Below are positions 25,182 through 35,183 of a stretch of DNA of 64,000 nucleotides, one piece after another; the stretch's first letter is position 1, and each line of letters starts with the position of its first letter. The DNA lies in the NCBI GenBank assembly GCA_900319645.1, contig ONPG01000005.1, positions 1 through 64,000 of the forward strand, read 5' to 3'. The DNA is from an uncultured Bacteroidales bacterium. GTDB lineage: Bacteria > Bacteroidota > Bacteroidia > Bacteroidales > Paludibacteraceae. The notes below the pieces were generated by a model. The model made no database searches, had not been told where the DNA came from, and was given only the letters and a program-made list of their open reading frames with translations. The translations under genes and the position numbers were made by a program.

Positions 25182-26060
25182 ATGTTACGGCGTGTGAGTA
25201 CCTATATCCGCCAGCGGGGGTTGTTGGAGAAAAGCCACCCCGTGCTGGTGGGCGTGAGCGGCGGAGCGGACAGCGTTGCGCTGTTAGATGTCCTCACGCG
25301 TGCAGGTTATAAATGCGTGTGCGCACATTGCAATTTCCATCTCCGCGGCGAGGAAAGCAACCGCGACGAGAGGTTTGTCAGAGAGCTGTGTACGTGGATG
25401 GGCGTGGAGATAGAGGTGGCGGATTTTGACACATTATTATACGCGCGCGAAAACGCCTTGAGTATTGAAATGGCGGCACGGGATTTGCGATACAAATGGT
25501 TTGACGAAATGGCGCAGAAGCACGGCTGTCAAGCCATCGCTGTGGCTCACCACCAGAACGACCAAGCAGAGACCTTGCTTCTGAACCTGAGACGTGGAAC
25601 AGGTCTGAGAGGCTTGGCGGGGATGCGTCCTTTGAGTCCCAACCCATTAGTTCCCGAGAGCGTGCCGATAGTACGGCCGTTGCTGTGCACGACACGCGAT
25701 TATATCGAGCACTATCTGCGTGACAAACGGGGTTTGAGTTGGGTGACCGACAGCACAAACAGCGACACCTCTATCACCCGAAACGCCATCCGCGCACAGC
25801 TACGGACCTACACTAAAGCCGAGATAGAACATATGGCACAAACCGCCGAATATGTGCAAGGCTACGTAGATCTGATAGAGGGCAAAAAGACACGCGAATC
25901 GGAGTTGGCGAAACTTTACGAAAGCCTTCGCACGTACAACTTCGCAGAAATTGATAAAATATACGACGCCCTGCAACGGGGCGAAGGAGGAAAAACATTC
26001 ACCTCCAAAACACATAAAGCAATCATTAAAAACAGAAAACTATGCGTCACTACGGTATAA
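25182..26060 (+). CDS. tilS: tRNA(Ile)-lysidine synthetase, short form
   Basis: Modifies C34 of tRNA-Ile(CAU) to lysidine. PP-loop motif GVSGGADSVAL at about 24-34, then CAHCNFHLRGEES, the NQAE-like segment HHQNDQAETLLLNLRRGTGLRGL and DSTN. Only 292 aa, so the C-terminal tRNA-binding domains found in proteins of 400 or more residues are absent. The last 19 bp overlap aroE in another frame. Confidence 0.93.
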   Translation: MLRRVSTYIRQRGLLEKSHPVLVGVSGGADSVALLDVLTRAGYKCVCAHCNFHLRGEESNRDERFVRELCTWMGVEIEVADFDTLLYARENALSIEMAARDLRYKWFDEMAQKHGCQAIAVAHHQNDQAETLLLNLRRGTGLRGLAGMRPLSPNPLVPESVPIVRPLLCTTRDYIEHYLRDKRGLSWVTDSTNSDTSITRNAIRAQLRTYTKAEIEHMAQTAEYVQGYVDLIEGKKTRESELAKLYESLRTYNFAEIDKIYDALQRGEGGKTFTSKTHKAIIKNRKLCVTTV

Positions 26061-26782
26061 TTGGTTACCCACTACACCACTCTTTCTCGGCCAAGTTTTT
26101 CAACGAGAAATTCGAGCGCGAACAGATAGAAGCGGAGTACAGTTTGTATCCGACTCCGGCGGAAAGTTTGCCAGAGAAGTTTGAACACCTGCTTTCAACA
26201 CTGGACGGGATGAACGTGACTTTGCCCTACAAACAGGCGGTTATTCCGTATCTGGACCAACTGGACGAGACCGCCGAAGCAATCGGAGCCGTGAACGTGG
26301 TCTATAAACGTGTGGGTTACAACACCGACTGTTTGGGATTTATGGAATCGATTCGTCCGCTTCTGCGTGCTACGGACCGTAAAGCGCTGGTGTTGGGCAC
26401 AGGAGGCGCTTCCAAAGCGGCGTGCTACGGCCTAAGAAAACTGGGCATAGAACCTACGCTCGTGAGCCGCCATCCGCAACCCGGAATGCTGGGCTACAAC
26501 GATTTGGACGAGCAGATTATGTCGGAATATACGGTTATCGTCAACTGCACGCCTTTAGGGATGTATCCGGACGTAGATGCGTGTCCGGAGATTCCTTATC
26601 AGCTGATTTCGGCACGACATTTGCTTTTCGATTGTATCTATAACCCCGAAGAGACCCTTTTTCTCAAACGGGGCAAAGCGCAGGGCGCCACTATCCGCAA
26701 CGGGTTGGAAATGCTGTTGGGACAAGCCAAAGCGGCGTGGAAAATCTGGGGAGGGGGTGCGAAGAGACCCCTATCCCGATAA
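26042..26782 (+). CDS. aroE: shikimate dehydrogenase
   Basis: NADPH-dependent reduction of 3-dehydroshikimate. Substrate motif GYPLHHSFSAKFFN (residues 8-21), the catalytic Lys64 in LPYKQAV and Asp96 in NTDCLGF, and the dinucleotide loop VLGTGGASKAA. 246 aa, slightly short. It overlaps tilS by 19 bp. The C-terminal residues GGGAKRPLSR after the usual end are a variable tail. Confidence 0.95.
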   Translation: MRHYGIIGYPLHHSFSAKFFNEKFEREQIEAEYSLYPTPAESLPEKFEHLLSTLDGMNVTLPYKQAVIPYLDQLDETAEAIGAVNVVYKRVGYNTDCLGFMESIRPLLRATDRKALVLGTGGASKAACYGLRKLGIEPTLVSRHPQPGMLGYNDLDEQIMSEYTVIVNCTPLGMYPDVDACPEIPYQLISARHLLFDCIYNPEETLFLKRGKAQGATIRNGLEMLLGQAKAAWKIWGGGAKRPLSR

Positions 26783-26843
26783 TGGCTCGACAATGGCTCG
26801 ATAAAGGCTCGAAAGTAGAACATTGAAAATTGAAAATTGAAAG
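26779..26843 (+). repeat. 11-bp and 7-bp tandem repeats after aroE
   Basis: ATAATGGCTCG, ACAATGGCTCG, ATAAAGGCTCG (period 11) followed by ATTGAAA heptamers directly before the next ATG. Confidence 0.65.
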
Positions 26844-26846
26844 GAA

Positions 26847-27920
26847 ATGAAAAAGACATTTTGGCTGCTGGTAGCAGCGATGACAATCACGATCTGCGTA
26901 AATGCACAGACCATTCAAGAGGGCGAGATGGCGATCGTCTATTATAGCCCGAAGACCAACGTAGTACTCGATTTCAGCTACGAGGAAGAGATTCAAACCA
27001 AGGGCATTTACGCCGATTGGGCATCCAAGTTGTTGGGAATCAACGAGGTAGTAAAAGAGAACAAGACTACCTATACCCTCCAAGGCGTGCAGATCCGAAC
27101 CCGCACGGAAACCGACACGAGCCGTCCGCACAAAGTGGTAGCGGAAGCCAACGTACCTATTCAGTTGCTAACGCTGAACGAGAAGAATATTCTTGTGGGT
27201 TACAACCTTCCCTCCACCGGTTTCCCGAAGCCTCGCGAGACGCACAAGAGTAGCACGAGAGATGCTGTATTGTCTAGGGTAACCCAACAGGACCCCGCTC
27301 CGTACACGGAAGAAGTGCTGGAAGCAAAGTCCATCTCCGCAGCGGCACAAGCAGTCGCCAAGCAGATTCTGCGTATCCGCGAAAGCCGGATGTATCTTCT
27401 GAGCGGAGAAGTGGAACACGCTCCGGCGGACGGAACAGCGATGAAAATAGTGTTGGACGAACTTGCCAAGCAGGAGAAACAACTGACGGAACTGTTCACC
27501 GGCAGAAAAGAGTGCCTGCGCAAACACCATATAGTAAGCTATCAGCCGATGGCAGAAAACGGCAAGACTTTTCACAAGAAACTCTATTTCTCAACGGAGA
27601 ACGGATTTACAGAAGCCGAGAACGCCGAGGCGGAGGATATAGGTATCACTATCCAGCACACACGTCCTCAGAAGAAAGCAGCAGGCAGCGACACCAAAGG
27701 CAAGAAGAAAGGCGGCGAACCGTCGCAGTTGGTATATAACCTGCCAGGCGAAGGTCAAGTCTCGGTTCGTTACCGCGGTGAGACGATGGCAGAACGCACC
27801 TTGCCGTTGGCACAATTCGGCATAGATGTGCCGCTTGCCAGAGAGCTGTTCACCGGCAAAACACTGCCAGTTATCCGCTTTAACGAGAAAACAGGAAACA
27901 TTATATCTATCAGCAAATGA
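26847..27920 (+). CDS. DUF4831 family protein
   Basis: Signal peptide MKKTFWLLVAAMTITICVNAQ, then YYSPKTNVVLDFSYEEE, typical of DUF4831 proteins. The middle is helical (SAAAQAVAKQILRIRESRMYLLSGE) and the C-terminal half is beta-rich with a basic segment about 270-290 (KKAAGSDTKGKKKGGE). Exported, function unknown. It overlaps porD by four bases. The DUF4831-DUF4835-recN order is common in Bacteroidales, from memory. Confidence 0.85.
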   Translation: MKKTFWLLVAAMTITICVNAQTIQEGEMAIVYYSPKTNVVLDFSYEEEIQTKGIYADWASKLLGINEVVKENKTTYTLQGVQIRTRTETDTSRPHKVVAEANVPIQLLTLNEKNILVGYNLPSTGFPKPRETHKSSTRDAVLSRVTQQDPAPYTEEVLEAKSISAAAQAVAKQILRIRESRMYLLSGEVEHAPADGTAMKIVLDELAKQEKQLTELFTGRKECLRKHHIVSYQPMAENGKTFHKKLYFSTENGFTEAENAEAEDIGITIQHTRPQKKAAGSDTKGKKKGGEPSQLVYNLPGEGQVSVRYRGETMAERTLPLAQFGIDVPLARELFTGKTLPVIRFNEKTGNIISISK

Positions 27921-28822
27921 GAAGATTAGCATTCATATTGTGGAGTTGTTTGATAGCAGCAGGCTGTTGGGCGCAAGAGCTCAACTGCACTGTTTCGATC
28001 AACTCGGACCAGATCGAGGGCTCGAACAAGCAGATTTTTGAAACGCTCAAGAACTCGATTACGGAATACATGAACCAAAGCCGATGGACGAACATGGTTT
28101 TTGCAGAGCAGGAGAAGATAGAGTGCAGTATGCTGATCGTGGTCAAGAAAGTAGAAGGCAACATGTTCACGTGCGAAATGACGCTCCAAAGCCGTCGTCC
28201 CGTATATGGCACGACGTACACCACTCCGCTGATGAATTTCAAGGACAATTACTTCAATTTCACCTACCAGGAGTACGACCGTCTGGACTACCAGCAGAAC
28301 CAGTTCACGACCAACCTCACGGCGATGTTAGCCTATTACTGCTATCTGGTAATCGGTCACGATCAGGACAGTTTCCAACGAATGGGCGGCACGCCGTATT
28401 TCAACCTGTGCGAGGACATCGTGAACGCTTGCCAATCAGCCAGTATGGAGAGCGTGGAGCAACGCGGCTGGCTGGCTTTTGACAGTAACCGCAACCGCTA
28501 CGCGCTGATCAACAATCTATTGGACGAGGCCTTCCGCAAGTATAGGAACTACTATTACGAATACCACCGTCTCGGTTTGGACGAAATGGCGTCGAACGTC
28601 ACCAACGGTCGGGCACGAATAGCCGAAGGTCTCCCTACCCTGCGCGAGGCGTATCGGGCAAGACCAGCCACCTACGTGGTTAACACGTTCCTCGACGCCA
28701 AAGCCGAAGAGTTAGTGGATATCTTCAGCAAAGGAACCGACAAGGAGAAAAAAGAAGTTTACGAGATTCTGACAGACATCGATCCGACCAGGATCAACAC
28801 CTACGAGAAAATCAATAAATGA
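27917..28822 (+). CDS. porD: type IX secretion system protein PorD (DUF4835)
   Basis: Signal peptide MRRLAFILWSCLIAAGCWAQ followed by ELNCTVSINSDQIEGSNKQIF, the start of the DUF4835/PorD family. Also visible are the family segments RWTNMVFAEQEKIEC, NYFNFTYQEYDRLDY and LIGH-like VIGHDQDSFQRMGG. 301 aa as expected. PorD is needed for type IX secretion in gingivalis-type systems. Directly upstream of recN. Confidence 0.9.
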   Translation: MRRLAFILWSCLIAAGCWAQELNCTVSINSDQIEGSNKQIFETLKNSITEYMNQSRWTNMVFAEQEKIECSMLIVVKKVEGNMFTCEMTLQSRRPVYGTTYTTPLMNFKDNYFNFTYQEYDRLDYQQNQFTTNLTAMLAYYCYLVIGHDQDSFQRMGGTPYFNLCEDIVNACQSASMESVEQRGWLAFDSNRNRYALINNLLDEAFRKYRNYYYEYHRLGLDEMASNVTNGRARIAEGLPTLREAYRARPATYVVNTFLDAKAEELVDIFSKGTDKEKKEVYEILTDIDPTRINTYEKINK

Positions 28823-28823
28823 T

Positions 28824-28857
28824 TGGGGGATTGGGGATTGGTAATTGGTGATTTATT
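28824..28857 (+). repeat. 7-bp tandem repeat (GGGGATT/GGTAATT)
   Basis: GATTGGGGGATTGGGGATTGGTAATTGGTGATT fills the porD-recN gap. Confidence 0.7.
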
Positions 28858-30465
28858 ATGTTAACACATCTTCACATACAAAACTACGCGTTGATAACCC
28901 GGTTGGATATTAATTTCAGCGAGGGTTTCTCTGTGCTGACAGGTGAGACGGGTGCCGGCAAGAGTATAATACTCGGAGCACTGGCACTGGTATTGGGTGC
29001 GCGTGCCGACAGCAAAGCGATCACCGACGGCGAAGACAAATGTATCATCGAAGCCACGTTTAAGGGACTAAGGGACAATGGACAAGGGACTCAGGAGATT
29101 ATTATCCGCCGTGAGTTGTACACCAACGGGAAGAGCCGTTCGTTTGTGGACGACAGCGTGGTGACGCTGCAGGAACTCAAAGTGCTTGCCAACCGCCTTA
29201 TAGATATCCACTCGCAGCACGCCAACCTGCTGATAGAGAACGTGGATTTCCAGTTGGGAATCGTCGATGCGATGGCTTCCAACGCGCCACTGATGGCGGA
29301 TTACACAGAGAAATACGAGGCATATTTGGCGGCACAAGAGCAGCTGAACCGTCTTCAGTCATTAGCTCGCAAAAGCCGTCAGGACGCGGATTATATCCAG
29401 TTCCGGTTCAAGCAGCTGGACGAGGCGAACCTGCAAGCGGGCGAGTTGGAGGAGTTGGAGCAGGAGCAATACGCCCTGAGTCACGCCGAGGAGATCCGCA
29501 CGGCCCTCGAGACAGCAGTGGAAGCTCTGACGAACGAGAACGTCGGAGCGTTGGAAGTGCTACGCAGCTGTCGGCTTGAGCAAGTGGCGCCCGAGTTGCA
29601 AGAAAGGATTGAGAGCGCACGGATCGAATTGCAGGACATCGCCGAGGAAGCCGAACGCAAGCTCAATCGCGTGGAGATGGATCCGGAACGGCTGCAGTGG
29701 GTGGAAGAACGAATAGACACGCTCAACACCCTACTCCACAAGTTCAGTCTGGAGACGATAGACGACCTGATCAAGGAACGCGACCAACTCGCCGAACAGG
29801 TGCAACGGCTGGATAGTTTTGATTTTGATATTGAGCAAGCAGAGAAAGAGTTGGCATCGCGCCGCCAAGTGCTCACCCAAGCCGCCGGACGGCTGACCAA
29901 GAGCCGCCAAGCCGTAGTGCCGTCTATATCCGGGAAACTGACAGAAGGACTGACACAGTTAGGCGTGCCGCATGCCAAGATCGAGATTCCCGTAACCGCC
30001 ACGCCGGATTTTACCCCGACGGGTTGCGACGAAGTGCAGATCTTGTTTGCCGCCAACCTTAACCAGACGCTCCGCCCTGTGAGCGAAGTGGCTTCGGGCG
30101 GAGAGATCAGTCGTTTGATGCTGTGTATCAAGGCATTGATAGCGTCCACGAAGGGACTTCCGACCATCATCTTTGACGAGATAGACACAGGCGTGAGCGG
30201 AAATATCGCCACTCGTATGGCAATGATTATGCGCGAAATGGCAGCCTCACGTCAGATCATCGCTATCACACACCTGCCGCAGATAGCAGCGCTGGGAGAT
30301 CACCAGTATAAAGTCTATAAGGCGGATAACTCCACCCGCACGGAGACCCACATCCGTCTGCTCAATGACGAAGAACGCGTAGCCGAGATCGCCACTATGC
30401 TGAGCGGAAACCAAGCTACCGAAGCGGCTCTCACAACCGCCAAACAGTTATTGGGATATAAGTAA
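28858..30465 (+). CDS. recN: DNA repair protein RecN
   Basis: SMC-like ATPase for double-strand break repair. Walker A GETGAGKSIILG near residues 31-42, long coiled coil from about 155 to 370, signature SGGEISRLMLCIKAL and Walker B TIIFDEIDTGVSG near the C-terminus. 535 aa, normal. Residues about 71-78 (LRDNGQGTQE region) are an unusual loop encoded by four 7-bp repeats of the GGGACAA type, i.e. a repeat tract inside the coding sequence. Confidence 0.96.
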   Translation: MLTHLHIQNYALITRLDINFSEGFSVLTGETGAGKSIILGALALVLGARADSKAITDGEDKCIIEATFKGLRDNGQGTQEIIIRRELYTNGKSRSFVDDSVVTLQELKVLANRLIDIHSQHANLLIENVDFQLGIVDAMASNAPLMADYTEKYEAYLAAQEQLNRLQSLARKSRQDADYIQFRFKQLDEANLQAGELEELEQEQYALSHAEEIRTALETAVEALTNENVGALEVLRSCRLEQVAPELQERIESARIELQDIAEEAERKLNRVEMDPERLQWVEERIDTLNTLLHKFSLETIDDLIKERDQLAEQVQRLDSFDFDIEQAEKELASRRQVLTQAAGRLTKSRQAVVPSISGKLTEGLTQLGVPHAKIEIPVTATPDFTPTGCDEVQILFAANLNQTLRPVSEVASGGEISRLMLCIKALIASTKGLPTIIFDEIDTGVSGNIATRMAMIMREMAASRQIIAITHLPQIAALGDHQYKVYKADNSTRTETHIRLLNDEERVAEIATMLSGNQATEAALTTAKQLLGYK

Positions 30466-30503
30466 ATTGTAAAATCGTAAATTGTTAAATTGTAAATCAA
30501 TTT
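30466..30503 (+). repeat. 7/8-bp tandem repeat AATTGTA/AATCGTA
   Basis: Short tandem words fill the recN-rarA gap directly before the ATG. Confidence 0.6.
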
Positions 30504-31778
30504 ATGTTGCCGTTAGCAGAACGAATGCGTCCGAAGACGCTCAATGAGTATATAGGCCAGAAACATCTTGTGGGCGAAGGAGCAATCCTGCGCCAGATGA
30601 TTGAGAGCGGTAACATCGCGAGTTTTATCCTTTGGGGTCCTCCGGGTGTCGGCAAAACGACGTTGGCGAGGATAATCGCTCACCAGTTGCAGCGTCCGTT
30701 CTATACGCTCAGCGCAGTGACCAGCGGCGTAAAAGAGGTGCGTGACGTGATCGACAAAGCCAAACGCACCACGGCGATGAACAGCGGTTTGTTCACGCCG
30801 GTTGACGGGCGGTCGCCTATCCTTTTTATCGACGAGATCCACCGGTTCAGCAAGAGCCAGCAGGACAGTTTGCTCGGAGCCGTGGAGGAAGGGACAATCA
30901 CGCTGATAGGAGCCACAACCGAGAACCCGAGTTTTGAGGTGATCACACCGCTCCTGAGCCGGTGCCAGGTCTATGTACTCAAATCCTTAGAGAAAGCCGA
31001 TCTGCTCGAATTGCTCCACCGCGCCCTAACGGAAGACGAATATATCCGTTCGCTCGGACTGGAGATAGAGGAGACCGAATCAATCCTCCGTTACAGCGGA
31101 GGCGACGCCCGCAAGCTACTGAATATCATAGAGTTGGTTAGCAATAGTGGCGTCAAGGTTATTAACAATGAGACGGTTACCAAACAGCTGCAGCAGAACC
31201 CTGTGGCGTACGACAAAGACGGCGAAATGCACTACGATATTATCTCCGCCTATATCAAATCGATTCGGGGAAGCGACCCTGACGCGGCTATCTATTGGCT
31301 GGCGCGAATGATCGAGGGCGGCGAGGATCCGAAATTTATCGCCCGTCGGCTGGTTATCTCCGCCAGCGAAGATATTGGTTTGGCGAACCCGAACGCGATG
31401 CTTATAGCCAATGCCTGCTTTGACGTGCTCACCAAAATAGGATGGCCCGAGGGGCGTATTCCCTTGGCGGAAGCGACGATCTACCTCGCCACAAGCCCCA
31501 AGAGCAATTCGGGTATATTGGCGATCGACGAAGCGTTGCGCACAGTGCGCGAAACAGGCAATCTGCCGGTGCCTTTGCACCTAAGAAACGCCCCTACCCA
31601 ACTTATGAAGGAACTGGGCTACTCCGGCGGATACAAATACGCACACGATTACCCGAACCACTTCGTCAAACAGCAGTTTATGCCGGACGAATTGCAAGGG
31701 ACCACCTTCTGGCAAGCGCAGGGCAGCCCGCAGGAACAGAAACTCGCCGAGTGGATGAGGAAACTTTGGGGAAATTGA
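30504..31778 (+). CDS. rarA: replication-associated recombination protein A (AAA+ ATPase)
   Basis: Acts on stalled replication forks. MLPLAERMRPKTLNEYIGQ, Walker A GPPGVGKTTLAR, Walker B FIDEIHRFSKSQQD, sensor 1 GATTENPSFEV, and the C-terminal MgsA region (FIARRLVISASEDIGLANP, then GGYKYAHDYPNHFV). 424 aa, typical. Confidence 0.96.
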   Translation: MLPLAERMRPKTLNEYIGQKHLVGEGAILRQMIESGNIASFILWGPPGVGKTTLARIIAHQLQRPFYTLSAVTSGVKEVRDVIDKAKRTTAMNSGLFTPVDGRSPILFIDEIHRFSKSQQDSLLGAVEEGTITLIGATTENPSFEVITPLLSRCQVYVLKSLEKADLLELLHRALTEDEYIRSLGLEIEETESILRYSGGDARKLLNIIELVSNSGVKVINNETVTKQLQQNPVAYDKDGEMHYDIISAYIKSIRGSDPDAAIYWLARMIEGGEDPKFIARRLVISASEDIGLANPNAMLIANACFDVLTKIGWPEGRIPLAEATIYLATSPKSNSGILAIDEALRTVRETGNLPVPLHLRNAPTQLMKELGYSGGYKYAHDYPNHFVKQQFMPDELQGTTFWQAQGSPQEQKLAEWMRKLWGN

Positions 31779-31782
31779 AAAG

Positions 31783-32874
31783 ATGGCAGGATTGTATATA
31801 CATATTCCGTTTTGCAGGAAAAGATGCCTGTATTGCGACTTTTTCTCCACGACGCAGCTCCACCGCCGGACAGCGTACGTGGACGCGTTGCTGCAGGAGA
31901 TTATCCGTCGCAAGGACGAGACAGGCGAACCCATCCGCACCGTGTATATCGGCGGCGGTACTCCGAGCCAATTGGACACCATTGATATCTTCCGTATTCT
32001 CCGGACGGTAGGTTTGGAGTACGCCGAAGAGGTAACGATGGAGGTCAATCCTGCGGACGTCACTCCCAAATACCTGCAGGAAGTACGCCAGTGCGGCGTC
32101 AATCGGCTGTCTATCGGTGTGCAGTCGTTCAAAGACACGCTGCTGCAAACGATTGGCCGCCGCCACAACGGTATCCAAGCACTCAATGCCGTCCACATAG
32201 CGCAGGACGCAGGGTTTGACAATATATCTATCGACCTGATGTACGCGCTGCCCGGGCAGACGAAAATACTATGGGCCTCCGATGTGGAATTGGCCTTGCG
32301 GCTTGGCGTCCAACATATTTCCTCCTACGGCTTGATGTACGAGGAAGGCACCCAACTGACCCAGATGCGTGACAAAGGCAGTATAACGCCTGTTGATGAG
32401 GACACCGAGAACGAGATGTACGATATGCTTTGCAAACGGCTCAAGGAGTCCGGCTTTGTCCACTATGAGGTCAGCAATTTCGCCCTGCCGGGCTACGAAG
32501 CCAAACACAACAGCAGCTACTGGAACCACACTCCTTATATAGGTATAGGCGCAGGCGCGCACAGTCTCGAGGGAAACGTACGCAGCTGGAATCCAGACAA
32601 TCTGGAGAAATATATCCGCGGAGTCTATAAACACACGCTCCGGCGCAAAAGCGAGACGCTTAGCGAGACGGATCTCTACAACGAGCGGATCATGCTCGGT
32701 TTGCGCACCAACCGAGGCATCGCGGAATCGGAAATTACCCACGGTCACGCGGAGCTCGCGCAGTTGGAGCAGGACCAACTCATCACACGCACGGACGGAC
32801 GCGTCACCGCTACGCAGCAAGGACTGCACGTGCTCAACCGTATAATAGAAAAACTAATGAAAGATGATGAATAA
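31783..32874 (+). CDS. hemW: radical SAM heme chaperone HemW
   Basis: MAGLYIHIPFCRKRCLYCDF holds the [4Fe-4S] ligands Cys11, Cys15 and Cys18. VYIGGGTPSQL, NRLSIGVQSF and the HemN C-terminal domain (ERIMLGLRTNRGI) follow. 363 aa matches HemW rather than the longer HemN coproporphyrinogen dehydrogenase. Starts 4 bp after rarA and overlaps the PBP gene by 11 bp. Confidence 0.93.
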   Translation: MAGLYIHIPFCRKRCLYCDFFSTTQLHRRTAYVDALLQEIIRRKDETGEPIRTVYIGGGTPSQLDTIDIFRILRTVGLEYAEEVTMEVNPADVTPKYLQEVRQCGVNRLSIGVQSFKDTLLQTIGRRHNGIQALNAVHIAQDAGFDNISIDLMYALPGQTKILWASDVELALRLGVQHISSYGLMYEEGTQLTQMRDKGSITPVDEDTENEMYDMLCKRLKESGFVHYEVSNFALPGYEAKHNSSYWNHTPYIGIGAGAHSLEGNVRSWNPDNLEKYIRGVYKHTLRRKSETLSETDLYNERIMLGLRTNRGIAESEITHGHAELAQLEQDQLITRTDGRVTATQQGLHVLNRIIEKLMKDDE

Positions 32875-35170
32875 AACAACACACAATATGGACACAACGA
32901 TTGTCAAACCCTGGTACAAAACCTTTTTAATTTGGTTTTGGGGATTGTTCTTTGCCGGAATAATCACCGCTACATTATCTATCTGGCTGATATCCGAAGG
33001 AGCGTTGGGCTATCTGCCTCCACTGGAGGAGTTGCAAAACCCGAAGAATACGTTTGCGAGCGAGGTTATTTCGGCTGACCTGCAGTCGTTAGGACGCTAT
33101 TACCGCTACGAGAACCGCGTCGGCGTCCAATACAACGATCTCTCGCCGCAGCTTATCAACGCGCTGATTGCCACAGAGGATGCCCGTTTCTACCGCCACA
33201 CCGGCGTGGATTTCAAATCGATGTTCCGGGCAATCCTCAAACTCGGTCGTGCCGGAGGTGGCAGTACGCTCACTCAGCAGTTGGCGAAACAACTGTGGTC
33301 GCCGCGGGCAAACAATATCTTCGAGCGTGCACTGCAAAAACCGATTGAATGGGTGATCGCCACTAAGTTAGAGCGGCTCTATTCCAAGGACGAGATCCTG
33401 CTGATGTACCTCAATCAGTTTGATTTTCTCTACAACGCAGTGGGTATCAACACCGCCTCGCAGGTCTATTTCTCCACTACCCCCGCCAATCTCAAACTGG
33501 AGCAGGCTGCGATGCTGGTCGGAATGTGTAAGAACCCCTCGCTCTACAACCCCATCCGCCATCCTCAACGCGCCACCTACCGCCGCAACACCGTGCTGAG
33601 CCAGATGGAGAAATACGGCTATATCGACCAGGCTACCCGCGACTCCGTTGCGGCACTGCCTCTGGAGTTGCACTACCGTTCGGTGGATCACAAACAGGGT
33701 CCCGCACCCTATTTCCGTGAGTTCCTCAGAGGACTGCTCACCGCCAAAGAGCCCAAAGAGAGCGACTACTCCGAGTGGAACCAGCAGCAATACAAAATCG
33801 ACCTCAAGCAGTGGGAGACCAACCCGTTGTACGGTTTTATCGAGAAAAACCGCAAGCCGGACGGCTCCAAATACGACCTCTATCAGGACGGTCTCAGAAT
33901 CTATACCACCCTCGATTCGCGCATGCAGCGCTACGCCGAAGAGGCTGTCAGCGAGCATATGCGTGAGCAGCAGAAAAGTTTCTTCAAGGAACTCAAACGC
34001 AAGAAGACGGCACCTTTCTCGATCGACTTGACCGAAGAGGAGGTCAAAGGCATAATGAACCGCTCCATCCGCCAAACTGACCGCTATCGCGCGATGAAAC
34101 GGGCAGGAGTCAGCCACGACTCGATTATGATGGCTTTCCATCAACCCGTGGAGATGCAGGTCTTCAGTTACGATGGCACCGGACTCATCGACACCGTGAT
34201 GTCGCCTTACGACTCGATACGCTGGCTCAAGAGCTACCTCCGGTGCGGGTTTATGTCAATGGATCCGCACACCGGTCACGTCAAGGCGTACGTAGGCGGA
34301 CCTAACTTCGCACATTTCCAATACGACATGTGTACCAAAGGTCGCCGTCAGGTGGGTTCAACGGTCAAGCCCTATCTCTACACCCTGGCTATGGACGAAG
34401 GAATGTGGCCCTGTGAGAAGACTATAAACCAGCCTATTACCCTCATCGACGGCAACGGCGAGGAGTGGACGCCGCGTGACACACACGACAAGAACCAGGG
34501 CGACACTGTCACACTTGCCTGGGGACTGCAATACTCCTCCAACTGGATCTCCGCGTATCTCATGTCGATGTTCACGCCGGAGCAACTGGTCAAAATGATG
34601 CGCTCATTCGGTATCCAGGGTCAACTCGATCCTGTTATCTCGCTCTGCCTCGGTCCGTGCGAAGTGAGCGTCGAGGAGATGGTAGATGCCTACACCACTT
34701 TCGCCAACAAGGGTATTCGTACAGAACCTCTCTACGTCACGCGTATCGAGGACAACAACGGCAACGTGATAGCCACCTTCGCACCGCGCACTCACGAAAT
34801 CATCAGCGAGACCACCGCCTACAAAATGATCTATATGCTCCGCGCTGTAATGGATCACGGAACGGGCGTACGCGTGCGGTTCAAATACGGCATCAAATCG
34901 CCGATGGGCGGCAAAACCGGCACTACCAACAACAACTCCGACGGTTGGTTTATGTGCTTCACTCCTTCGCTCGTCAATGGTGCGTGGGTTGGCGGAGAGG
35001 ACCGTGCTATCCATTTTGATAACCTCGCCGAGGGTCAGGGTGCCTCGATGGCACTGCCTATCAGTGCGCTCTATCTCAAGAAGATTTACGCAGATCCCGA
35101 TCTGGGCTATTCGCCGGACGAGGAGTTTGATGTGCCATCCTGGTTCGACCCGGAGGAAGGATGTAGGTAA
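32864..35170 (+). CDS. class A penicillin-binding protein (PBP1A-like)
   Basis: Builds peptidoglycan glycan strands and crosslinks them. One N-terminal membrane helix (about 23-45). Glycosyltransferase family 51: ATEDARFYRHTGVD with the catalytic Glu, GGSTLTQQLAKQLW, LLMYLNQ. Transpeptidase: GSTVKPYLYTLAMDEG with the active Ser, then the SSN motif in QYSSNWISA and GGKTGTTNNNSDGWF. 768 aa. Start uncertain: MMNKTTHN at 32864 overlaps hemW; a Met eight codons later is also possible. Confidence 0.94.
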   Translation: MMNKTTHNMDTTIVKPWYKTFLIWFWGLFFAGIITATLSIWLISEGALGYLPPLEELQNPKNTFASEVISADLQSLGRYYRYENRVGVQYNDLSPQLINALIATEDARFYRHTGVDFKSMFRAILKLGRAGGGSTLTQQLAKQLWSPRANNIFERALQKPIEWVIATKLERLYSKDEILLMYLNQFDFLYNAVGINTASQVYFSTTPANLKLEQAAMLVGMCKNPSLYNPIRHPQRATYRRNTVLSQMEKYGYIDQATRDSVAALPLELHYRSVDHKQGPAPYFREFLRGLLTAKEPKESDYSEWNQQQYKIDLKQWETNPLYGFIEKNRKPDGSKYDLYQDGLRIYTTLDSRMQRYAEEAVSEHMREQQKSFFKELKRKKTAPFSIDLTEEEVKGIMNRSIRQTDRYRAMKRAGVSHDSIMMAFHQPVEMQVFSYDGTGLIDTVMSPYDSIRWLKSYLRCGFMSMDPHTGHVKAYVGGPNFAHFQYDMCTKGRRQVGSTVKPYLYTLAMDEGMWPCEKTINQPITLIDGNGEEWTPRDTHDKNQGDTVTLAWGLQYSSNWISAYLMSMFTPEQLVKMMRSFGIQGQLDPVISLCLGPCEVSVEEMVDAYTTFANKGIRTEPLYVTRIEDNNGNVIATFAPRTHEIISETTAYKMIYMLRAVMDHGTGVRVRFKYGIKSPMGGKTGTTNNNSDGWFMCFTPSLVNGAWVGGEDRAIHFDNLAEGQGASMALPISALYLKKIYADPDLGYSPDEEFDVPSWFDPEEGCR

Positions 35171-35183
35171 GGGACAATGGACA

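Noticed and set aside
31783..32874. HemN coproporphyrinogen III dehydrogenase
   Set aside because: The N-terminus starts at the Cys motif and the length is about 360 aa, as in HemW rather than the longer HemN.
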